Shown here: in pieces, positions 47,725-56,884 of the stretch
Numbering within the stretch: the first letter of the stretch is position 1
Layout of the letters: every line of letters begins with the position of its first letter
Source: Cryptomeria japonica
Lineage: Eukaryota > Streptophyta > Pinopsida > Cupressales > Cupressaceae
Length of the DNA stretch: 64,000 nucleotides
Assembly: GCF_030272615.1 (NCBI RefSeq)
Contig: NC_081413.1
Span: forward strand, 720,083,867-720,147,866
Reading direction: 5' to 3'
The notes under the pieces: model-generated
Told to the model about the DNA's origin: nothing
Seen by the model: only the letters and a program-made list of their open reading frames with translations
Databases searched by the model: none
Made by a program: the position numbers and the translations under genes

Positions 47725-48765
47725 TGTAATGTCCCCACTTTGAAATAGAATTTAATGGTAAGTAATAATAATAAAATTGAAATTCAAAAGAATAAAAATA
47801 AAATTAAAATTAAAATATAAAAATATAATATTAAAATTTAATTAAGTTAATGAATGGTCAAAAGACATGGAATGAAAAGTTGCGACTCCCTTAAACATGA
47901 GATATAAAAGGGAGAAGAGAACCTCATTTGAGAGAGGATAATTTGAGAATTAGAAGTGCAGATCTGATTACGAAAGGTTGTGTCCCTTTCAAAGGGCAGA
48001 AATAATAAGAGTTGCACTCTTTCAAAGGGTGCTGATGGTGAGAGGGTGTGTCTCTTGCCAAAGGGCATACATGATGAAGAGGTGTGACCTCTCTCTCACA
48101 TTGAGAGATATAAAGGAAAGGAATCAAAAGCATCTAGGGATATCACCATTGATCATATCAGATCAGAACTGTTATTAAGTTACAGGCAGTAACATCGTGG
48201 TTCCTGGTGGTATGCATGGGGATGTGCTGAATATGTATGTTCAATATATGAAGCCTGATAATGTTCCTATGCAGAATTTAGTACTAATATTAATTTAGAC
48301 TGCAATATGTATGACAGTCATACTTAATTTCATATACATTCATAGTACAGCAAGATATTGACATATTTAGAGTCCCAAGCTCTTAACAAGTTCTAATTCC
48401 TTTTCCCTAAGGAGAGGCACGGTGTTATTAGGGAGAGGCGGAGTAATACCATATCATGATAGATGAGCCCCAAGGGTGAGCAAACTCATGATCCTGAAAT
48501 CTAGACTGCGGGCCCCAAGGGTGAATGGACTGAGTTTCCAATAATCTGGGCTGTATTAGGGAGATGGTATCATTGCGCCCTAGACAAGCAAATCTCCCAT
48601 CCAGGATTAGATATTAGAAGGGGATTAAGATTAGGCCTGAATAAGGACAATGCCTAACTGTACTATGAGTAACCCTAGTCATTAATTTGTAAAAACTGTA
48701 ACATGGTAGGTACTAATGTATGTTTCCCTTTGGGAATTGACACCCTATAAATAGGGGACATTACA
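47725..48765 (+). repeat. 3' LTR of the 2.3-kb element
   Basis: 1041 bp. Retains the block from about 48355 to 48461 that the 5' LTR has lost, and has a single GTGCAGATCTGATT. Confidence 0.93.
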
Positions 48766-50940
48766 TTCTTCCCCCACTACTCACCACACCACTTCCTGAC
48801 TCTTGAAAAAGCCTGCCACTCACCTGCCCACTTCATGAAAAAGGACCTCTCTCGAAACATCCTCGCCACCTCTTGCAATTCAATATTATCAACTTGCAAG
48901 GGAATAAAACAATTCTGACAAGTCTCTATACATTTTTTTTCCTATCTTTTGTGTTCTCCTGGGTCTTTGGCTTCCAGACTTTGCCTTCAACTGCTTTCCA
49001 TCCACCCCTACCTCCCACTGAGATCTCTGAGTAGCCCAATCTATTTGGCTGGTTTTGGGCTCATACCCCATCATTTCATCCCTTGGTTTGAAAAAAAGGC
49101 TTCCTACCAATTATTGGATCCTCCCAAACCCAACCTCAAGGTCACCACATTGTATTGCTTTACCGTTGGACCCTTCTTCAACCACAGCCCATATTCCCCC
49201 GACCATGCCTGAAATGTTGAAACTCTAGCATCCGCTCGTGCCTCTCCATCAGCTACTCCCAGATTTACTGCATTTTATTATGTTTATATGTATCGTAAGG
49301 GTTACATTGCATTTATTTTTTTTAATTCTTCTTATGACAGCAACATATTCAAAATGACTACTAGTTCAAGTTTAGTGGCCCTAGAGGCCCAGGTAAGTAA
49401 ACATTTCAAACATGATCAAGGATCACATCTTTGTCAATATGTTACAGTGATCAAACAACTTGCTAGAGGTGGGGCTTGTGTTTGGCATTGCAGTCACAAT
49501 GAAGTCAAACATATGAACTCGTGTAGTCAAGTGAAAGCTCACATTTGTGCTATGTTCAACCAAGGCACTAAAGTTTCTCAAGGAGTTGCCAAAAGAACAA
49601 ATTATGGCATATATTAGAGAACACGAAGAAATTGATGCTGTGAATAAAAGAGCAAAACCAAGATTCCATCCTTTAGCCATGAAAGGATTAGGGAAACCAC
49701 TTGTAGCATCTCCTTCAATAGTGGTTGCCTCACATCCTTTATTAGAGACACTATCTACCCAAGAAGTTCCCTCTATTTCTTCTTGCAAGACAAGCTCACT
49801 GGAGATGGCATTTCAAAATGAGGCAAGGGATATTGCAGATTAGCACATTGCATGTTGCATTTATGCCAAGGTTCTTCCTTTAAACTTGGTAAGATCACCA
49901 TTTTGGTGCAAAATGGTGATGGCAATCAGTCAAACACCCTCTTACTACACAAGTCCTAGGTATGAGAAGGTTGGCCAAAAAAAAAAATTATAGACACGTC
50001 ACTAAAACCAATGAAGGATTCATGGGTTGAAACAAAAATGTCCAATGCTTCTAATGGATGGAAATATTGTAAGAACTGACCTTCAACAAATGTCATTACA
50101 ATGGCCCCTAGAAGAGCAACATTTCTAAAGGTGGTTGTTTGTGAGTGGCAAGTGAAGGATGCAAAATTCGTTTTCAAAATCCTCATTGAGTCCATAGAGA
50201 TGATTGGTGCTATGAACATTGTCCAAGTCATAATGGACAATGCAAAAAATTGTAGGGCGGCAAGCACTTTGGTTGAGGAAAGGTACGAACACGTTTTTTG
50301 GACACCATGTACCATCCACTCCCTCAACTTGGTGATGCAAAAGATTGGCACTCAAAAAAGAGTGGATGAAAAATGTATACACCAAGGGTGAGGACATCAA
50401 AGGTTCATAATAAATCATAGATATGTCACAAGTCATCTACAAGACTTTCTCCAATTTAGAGTTATAGATAAATTTATAAAATTAAAAATTTTATTTTTAT
50501 CTTTATTTATAGAACATTTTTCCTTATTTAAACTTTAATTTCTCATTAACTTATTAATTTATTTTTTACACTACATGTTGCTGAGACTCATTTCACATTG
50601 CACACAATCATTTTGAGACTACTTGTGAATGTGCAAAAGGCATTGAGCAAAATGGTCATTAGCAACCAATGGAGTGTGTGGAGGCAATCGAATTCAAAAA
50701 GAGACCAAAAGATCAAATTATTGATCCTAGATGATGAGTGGTGGGCTTGTGTGGACTATGTCTTGAGTTTCACTAGGCCCCTCGTGAGTATGATTAGGTT
50801 CATATACAGATTGACTGTGTTTGGGAGAAACCTATGATGGCATGGACTCCATGATAGAAAAAATAAGGGTCATAATAGCAGAGGAGGATGACCTCAAAGA
50901 AACATTTTTTAAGGGTGAAAAAAATCATTCTCGACTGTTA

Positions 50941-51194
50941 GAACAAGATGACCATGCCCTTGCATCTCCTTGCATATGTATTATCTCCCAAAAATTACAA
51001 CACAAAAATACTTTTGCCTAGGAGCATGACACAATATAGAGACAATGAAGTTGTTGATGGATTCTTGATTGTTGGAACAAGATGACCATGCCCTTGCATC
51101 TCCTTGCATATGTATTATCTCCCAAAAATTACAACACAAAAATACTTTTGCCTAGGAGCATGACACAATATAGAGACAATGAAGTTGTTGATGG
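50941..51194. repeat. Identical 120-bp direct repeats in the hAT transposase
   Basis: 50941-51060 and 51075-51194 are identical by eye over 120 bp, separated by 14 bp (ATTCTTGATTGTTG). The second copy ends exactly where the GGGGAC-rich element begins. The identity implies a duplication much younger than the decay of the surrounding gene. Confidence 0.93.
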
Positions 51195-52259
51195 GGACAA
51201 AACAGGGATGGGAGGATGGGAAATTGCCGTTTCCTAAGCGTCCCTTTTTAGGTAAAAACACAGGGGACGTTTTGGGGACGGGTGTTGAGCAGTAGGGGAT
51301 GGCAGGGGATGGCTAGCTGTCCCCAAGACAGCCAGGGGACCCCTAGAGGTCCCCCAACCATTCCCCGAGACAGCTGACCATCCCCTATGGCTCAGAATTT
51401 TTTTAAGTCCAAAATAAATAAAAAAGCACATTTTTTATTTACAATAGAGGTTCGGCTGGCCCCACCAAGACCCCAAATAAACATTAAAATATAACAAACT
51501 CTAATCTAGTGCATAAAAAAAACAAAAGGAAGAAAAAGACACTCATTTTGACATTTGCAAAATAGGAAAAGAGCAGCAAGAAGAGAAGAAGCAGCTGGTT
51601 AAGGAGTGAACAACAGGTGAAAGAGGAGCTTAGGCCATCAAATCTGCTCCATTAGAGGTTGAAGAGGACAAGAAACCTCCAGGATTGCTTGGGGTTCCAT
51701 TGATTGAGGAGGCAGCCCCTCATATTGATATTGACTCAGACAGAGACTGTAGCTCTGATCTTGATTTAGACTCTTAGTCTTAGACCTACCATGTGCTGAT
51801 TATGGACAGCCATATATTTTCTTAGTTTATCTTGACATTATAATAGACATCTGATTATGGACTTATATGTTTTATATTTTCTATTTACAGTTTATGTCAT
51901 CTCATAGTTATGGATGTTTAGTATTTAATATTTATCATTCTATGTCTATTATGGATGTTTATGACATAAGTTTGTTGGCAATGATTGATAAAAGCATTTC
52001 AATTTTGGTAAAATGTTTGCCAATTCTCTTGTGAAATCTCAATTCATGTCTAATGCAATGTATTAATGTCTCTGATGAATGTTTTACCATTGTTATGATA
52101 TGCATATTTGAAATTTCTCTATATTCGTCAAACCCCCCCTATTTTTTTAACAGCCGTCCCCTGCTGTCCCCCCAAAAATGACCCAAAAGTACCCCCTGTA
52201 TCGGAAACATGTCCCAGCATCCCCTGCCATCCCCGTCCCTGAAACTCCGTGGAACATAG
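51195..52259. mobile_element. GGGGAC-rich non-autonomous element, hAT-like end
   Basis: The right end read inward from 52259 is CTATGTTCCACGGAGTTTCA followed by GGGACGGGGATGG. This matches the ends of the element at 9897-15377. The left side (51195-51390) has the same GGGAC and GGGATGG blocks in inverted orientation, but no clear outer TIR and no target duplication, so the left end may be truncated. A short frame at 51640-51777 ends in an acidic DLDLDS tail of unknown origin. It interrupts the hAT transposase. Confidence 0.5.
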
Positions 52260-53500
52260 GTTAGGACTGAATTTGGTGGATTCATCAAGACAAGATCGTA
52301 GTATTTGTGCTCTTTGAAACAAATACGAGATGGATGCTCGTACATTGTGATGCAGGAGCATCCGCCAGCAGAAGATGAAACATAAATTTCAGTTAAAATG
52401 CAAAGATCTGGAATAACAAATCGACTTCTAGTCTTCAGACAATAGAATGTTGTGTTAGAAATGCAGAAAATGCAGCAGAGAAGACTTAGGGATATGCCTT
52501 TCTATTTACCACACATTGCATTGGGATTTGAAGAGTTTTGCTTTCAATCGAAAAGAAAACAATGAATAAAAGATAACAGCATTGAAGAAAAAAGAGGTAT
52601 GCAGAAAATGATATGTGGCAAATGAATAGAAAGAGGTGCCAGGTAAGAAGATGAAGAGTTTCTAGTGCAGATTACAAAGATAGAACAGAGATAGCATAGA
52701 ACAGAGAGGGGCTGCTGCATAGGGAGTATTAGAGGAGAACTACACCCAAATTGACAGAGGGCAAGAACAGCAAATTTTGTAAATTTCAGATAAAGGAAAA
52801 TGTTGAGAATGGAAAGAGGGAGAGAAGGTAGAACAAGTGCCTTAAGCAAAGGATAAAGCACTGAAGACAGAAGTAAGTGAGTGCTGGATACAAATGATAG
52901 TGCGCAGCAACACAAAATTGGTGCAAGCATCGATTTTCTAATACAAAACAAAGAAAACAATAGTAAATGCGTTGCAGATTGATAGAATGTTAGGGCAGGA
53001 AGGGAAGACTCGATCACAATAAACTTATGAGTGCTGGACAGTTAGAAGAAGTGTGCAGAAAACCAGAGGACTGTTTGGAGAATTGGTGAGTGACAGCATG
53101 AAATAAGGATGGAAGCATGGCTGAGCAGAGAGAGACGCCAAAGTTGGAAAAATATGTGGTGAGCGAAATAAACCAGTAACATTAAACAAAAGAAAGGAGA
53201 AATTAAGGTTCGTAAGTTATTTCATGATAACCATGGCAAGTTTCACTGTGGGTAATTTATTGTTTGTAATGAGATAGCTGTAGTGAATTTGATCATGGGA
53301 ATGTGTGTGTAAAGAAGAATGTTTTGCTTGTTGAGTTTAGTATAAGATTGGAACATTGAGGGAGTTTAGAGAATTGACAAGTGAAATTTGTGTAGGATTT
53401 TAATCCTAATTACAATATTAAAAATGTTATTTTTTTCATATATTGTGGTTTGAAATGTTCTTTAATAAATGAATCTGTAGACTCTTTTTTGCATTCATAT
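52260..53500. other. Unassigned part of the hAT transposon
   Basis: Between the nested element and the last hAT exons. No transposase motif is visible here, although the missing segment should lie in it. A purine-rich stretch at 52540-53160 leaves a long minus-strand frame (53017-52544) of hydrophobic, serine-rich text that I regard as chance. Confidence 0.4.
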
Positions 53501-54633
53501 TTGTTGTATAGGTTGGCTGCAAGAGCCCGGCTGTTTGATAAGACCCCTGGATCTTGACTGCATCACATGGTGATATCTCCATGGAAAAGTTATATGTTCC
53601 TCCAACCACTTACAATCAATATTCTATCATAGGTAAGTATTTCTAAGTTTTAATTTTAAACGTTCTTATTTCTTACTATTCTTTCTCATTTTTAAGTTGC
53701 ATTAACTTTCTCTCCAATTTCAACAGGTTGCAAGTTATTTTCTGCTCAGCAAAATTGGAGTTCATACTCATTTATTCACTTAGTTGGCTGCAACCAGTTC
53801 ACTGCAAAAAAACAAAAGATTTGGTCTACATTCATTCCAACTTGCCCCTCCTATCACTTAAGGAAGTTGACTACAAAGAAAGGACAACAAAGAATTGGGA
53901 TATAGCCCCTAAGAGTGCCAACATAGATGCATCTGTTTTAGAGCTTGCCAAAGTCAGTATAGATGACAATAAGGCTTCTACACATGATGTTCATGCAGCT
54001 AGTGGGAGTGACAGTGCAGTTTCTTGTGCTTCAAATGAATTTGAAGTTGAATGAACTGATGGCTTTGATCTAAATGCTTTTAGTGGAGAGGAGTAGAGAG
54101 ATACAATTTTTATTTTGTATATAGATTTTAGTTTTACTATTTTCAAGTTTTGTAATCATCTAACTCTTTGAGTTGTGCATATCGATGTATTGTATGATAA
54201 TATCAAGTTATAACATTGAATTTCAGAATAATTAATTATCTTTTCAATTCGAAATTTCAAAGAATGAAACCTAGATATATGATATTTACAAAATTAAATG
54301 TTATGATTCATGATTATAATTTGACATATAGATATATGAATGATTAAAGAATTTATGAAATGTATTTTCAATTATATTTTTAACTTATTTTTGCTATCAA
54401 GTATCAAATTTTGTATTTTTGTTTTGCATTCTTTTTGTATCTTAATATATATGCAGCTGTATCCATAACCAAGGAAAAAACAATTGTCATACCAGCATAG
54501 CCAAATCAGAAATGCCAGCCCATTTCCATACCCGTATGGGCAACTTAGGATTTAATACATATACAACTCAATAAATGCACTGTCAAAGCCAAATGATGAT
54601 TATATATCATAAAAGAATGGTTGGGACCCTTTA

Positions 54634-55620
54634 TGTCATGCCCCCGCCACAACACCAGCAGATTATTACTATAAAATACTAAATCACACTCTTCAAGGGA
54701 AGAAAAGACTCCTATATACTGATCAGATCCTTGTGAATAATCTAACACCTAACAAATACTGGTTGGAGATCCTAAGTGCTGGTAGGCCATTCTTATCTTA
54801 AATACTAGTCAGTCACACTTAGATTAAACCTAGTCAGCAGGCAGGAAATAATTAATTAACAATTACATAGTGCTTGGAAAGGGCAGCACTTCTTTGTAGG
54901 GTCATATCTCTCCAAACTGAAGGGTCATTGATCCAACCACCAATGAAGGTATAAAAGAAGGGAATCACATTCGGTTAAAGGCATCAATTGATCAAGTCTG
55001 ATTCTGAATAGAATACAGAGGAAAGATAGACGCCTATAATATTTAAAAAAGTGATTGGTATCCCACATGATTGTATCTACTATTTATTTGTTTACAAATC
55101 TCTTACGATGCTATAATTTATTTATTTAACTGACTTGCCAATCCATCAAGAATTATAAGATTAGTAATTATTTATCTAATTTCCATCAAGCAATCATATC
55201 TGGAATCAATGTGAAACGTTTGGTAGGGAGATGCAGCACTCCCAGTTCCCTCATCAACTACGCCAACCAAGTTGGATTGCTTGTGGGCCAAGGGGCCAAA
55301 TGACTTGGAGGCTCATTCCATGCCCTTGGGCTTGGTTGAGGAGGGCAGTCTCCTGGCACCCTATCATGCTTTCCCATCACATTCAATATGGTTGGCTGAT
55401 GGAAATAAGCTATAAAATGGATCCATATGAATTCAGGATATTTTATTTTCAACAGGGATTATTTATGAATATAATGCTTGGTATTAATTAATTACAATTA
55501 TTTCTATGTTTAACTGCAATTATGTAAATTATTTATAGAATACTATTTGTAATTAAATTGTATTGTTTGAATTGTTATTTTGGGCAAAAATCAGGTATAT
55601 CCCCAAAAGGGGACATTACA
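54634..55620 (+). mobile_element. Solo LTR (TGTCATGCCCCC...GGGGACATTACA)
   Basis: Starts TGTCATGCCCCCGCC at 54634 and ends AAAAGGGGACATTACA at 55620. The flanks CTTTA (54629-54633) and CTATA (55621-55625) match at 4 of 5. A TATA-like GGTATAAAAGAAGGG lies near 54950. No interior or second LTR. It lies just outside the right end of the hAT transposon. Confidence 0.82.
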
Positions 55621-55689
55621 CTATAGCCACCACTCAAAACCATATAATATGATATGTTAAAAGATCCAAAATATGGACTAAATGCTAGA

Positions 55690-56020
55690 ACTTCAGAAGT
55701 AATCTATAATATTAGTAAACAATTAATCCTCCTCAGAATGATATAGCCTTATATGATGGTAAAAGAGAGCTAAAACACAAGAAAGAAACATCAGATATAC
55801 GTTATCAATGGTAAAGCTGTAAATCTGATCTACATAGTTACAAGAACTTCAGAAATACCTAAAAAATTACAAAATAATTCATCCTTGTCAGATTGATGAC
55901 CATACCTAATAGCAAAATATAGCCAAAACACAAAATAATATGAACTGAGATAAAGAGGCATCAAAAGTATGCTGTTAATGGTAAAACTGTAAATCTGTCC
56001 TACAGAGTTACAACATAGTT
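55690..56020. repeat. Diverged ~160-170-bp tandem duplication
   Basis: ACTTCAGAA followed by AATTMATCCT-like, ATAGCC and AAAACACAA text, then AATGGTAAARCTGTAAATCT, occurs near 55690-55825 and again near 55847-55995. Non-coding; lies 3' of the trihelix gene. Confidence 0.7.
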
Positions 56021-56025
56021 CATCC

Positions 56026-56884
56026 AAATTCCCTATAAAACTGAAGGTTCCCTTATCAGGTTCAAAACATGCTCAAGGACTCAAAGTTGACATCACACAC
56101 TGCAGATCCTATCTTATACTTCATGCAAAGTAAAGAGCAACCCAAATCATATTTATGGCATATGAAACATGTATGCACCACAACCATTACAGCAGGGCAT
56201 TTCAAATCTTCAGCTAAAGTTTAAATTTGACCAGTTACCAGCCATTTTACCAGTCAATTTCGAGAAGATATCATCTTTATTTGCAATGTTTGTGGTAAGA
56301 AATTAGAAAACATAACATAACATTCCTGGTACGGATTACATGTATAACTTATCTGGAAATGAATGAAGCTTTTTAAAACATTTGAAAAAATCAATATCTT
56401 TGATTGCTTCAAGTTCATTTATGGAATGAACACAAATTGTACAACTGTGTGAAAATGTATTAAGATAAATTTACTTTAGAAACTTAAGAGGTAGAAGGCA
56501 TTCCTCAACCTACCTTCATCGGAGCTCCACTGATGACAAATGTCCTTCAGTGAACAATAAAGATGCGTGGAAGTGGGTATCTGCTCCCAAAGAATGCGAT
56601 CAGCCAAATAGCATTTTTGAGATGAGAGTAAAATCAACTAATTGATTCCACCCGGACTGCAATAAAGCGGACAGGAATCCCCCCATAAAAATGATCTTTT
56701 GATTTTATGTGACAGTTAACAGAGAAAGCATCCCCGCCCAAGTTGATAATGAATGAACTCCCATGCAAGGTAATTGTATTTTTGGCACAAGCTATCTCTG
56801 TATGCATAGCAATATGCATGTATGTATGTCTAGCTCGACATACCAAATAGAACCAATTACCCAGGAAGAATATGCAACCTTATA
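56026..56884. other. Downstream flank / possible 3'UTR of the trihelix gene
   Basis: No coding domain. On the minus strand GATGAAG followed by GTAGGTTGAGG near 56513 looks like a splice donor after a possible non-coding exon (about 56514-56640). This is inference; no matching acceptor is clear. I see no polyadenylation site I would trust. Confidence 0.3.

Larger units (their letters stand above)
46475..48765 (+). mobile_element. 2.3-kb miniature LTR retrotransposon (TRIM/LARD-like)
   Basis: LTRs at 46475-47435 and 47725-48765 both begin TGTAATGTCCCCACTTTGAA and end AATAGGGGACATTACA. Between them are only 289 bp: PBS TGGTATCAGAGA at 47438, no coding, and a purine run GAGTGGGGCGGA before the 3' LTR. 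The target duplication TTCTT is perfect (46470-46474, 48766-48770). It lies inside LINE ORF1. The element is entirely non-coding. Its ends match the solo LTRs elsewhere in the window. The LTRs are unusually long for a TRIM, hence the double label. Confidence 0.95.
45842..49110 (-). pseudogene. LINE ORF1 (DUF4283-like, CCHC), split by a miniature LTR element
   Basis: Upstream of the 46475-48765 insertion (48770-48900, minus) the frame reads LQVDNIELQEVARMFRERSF then FMKWAGEWQAFSRVRKW. Downstream it continues MVTCESAREKQWILNNGPFL, FYIKDWCSNFDLVWATIEEI and ETLKTIGNGIGKFLKADE. This is the usual DUF4283 pattern of plant LINE ORF1 (WILNNGPF and GNxxGKFL). A zinc knuckle CKICKEAGHSAKDC lies at about 46053-46012. 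The frame stops against the LTR unit at 45841 and may continue as acidic text at 42129-41584. ORF1 proteins bind element RNA. Several stops and shifts make this copy non-functional. Confidence 0.85.
36191..49272 (-). mobile_element. LINE (L1-like) retrotransposon, full-length insertion, later interrupted
   Basis: Minus-strand non-LTR element. Its 3' end is an A-run (T-run 36191-36197 on the plus strand) preceded, in element sense, by TATTACCGAT. It is bounded by a perfect 19-bp duplication, TTTTATTATGTTTATATGT, at 36172-36190 and 49273-49291. Removing the LTR unit at 42195-45841 and the miniature element at 46475-48765 leaves about 7.1 kb. ORF1 has a DUF4283-type domain and a CCHC knuckle; ORF2 has endonuclease, reverse transcriptase, zf-RVT and RNase H regions. 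Both frames are broken. The long perfect duplication is direct evidence of target-primed insertion into the hAT intron. Confidence 0.95.
49354..54054 (+). pseudogene. hAT transposase (BED finger, DUF659, dimerisation domain), decayed
   Basis: The ATG at 49354 follows an intron acceptor at 49340. In order: a BED-type zinc finger (ARGGACVWHCSHN then SCSQVKAHI; the second Cys is His); SSLEMAFQNEARDIAD and following text; the DUF659 core (VVVCEWQVKDAKFVFKILIE, NIVQVIMDNAKNCRAAS, FWTPCTIHSLNLVMQKIG at 50140-50350); MVISNQWSVW, LDDEWWACVDYVLSFTRPL and YDGMDSMIEKIRVI (50655-50860); PLHLLAYVLSPKNYNTKIL (50950-51020); and the dimerisation domain SAQQNWSSYSFIH plus DLVYIHSNLPLLSL and NWDIAPKSANID (53740-53920). 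The enzyme cuts and joins hAT ends. Frame shifts, stops, a 120-bp duplication and an inserted element have destroyed it. Confidence 0.88.
35745..54548 (+). mobile_element. Autonomous-type hAT transposon, now a nest of insertions
   Basis: Left end CTATGTTACCG at 35745; right end, read inward from 54548, CTAAGTTGCCC (8 of 11 identical). The flanks GATTTAAC (35737-35744) and GATTTAAT (54549-54556) match at 7 of 8, as expected for hAT. The interior carries a plus-strand hAT transposase relic. A 5' leader exon appears to end at CAAAG before GTAAGT (36040), and the intron to end at TATGACAG (49340), 13 bp before the transposase ATG; the LINE sits inside that intron. Without the LINE and the 51195-52259 element the transposon would be about 4.6 kb. 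The pairing of these ends is inference from ends, duplication and gene order. Confidence 0.72.

Noticed and set aside
49288..49353. Start of the hAT transposase at the upstream non-ATG codon
   Set aside because: An intron acceptor at 49340 and an ATG at 49354 give a better start; the preceding text is T-rich and includes part of the LINE target duplication.
52544..53017. 157-codon minus-strand hydrophobic frame (possible membrane protein)
   Set aside because: Lies opposite a purine-rich stretch inside the hAT transposon; Ser/Leu-rich by composition, no ATG of good context and no recognised domain.
55231..55491. 86-codon open frame
   Set aside because: Falls wholly inside the solo LTR at 54634-55620.
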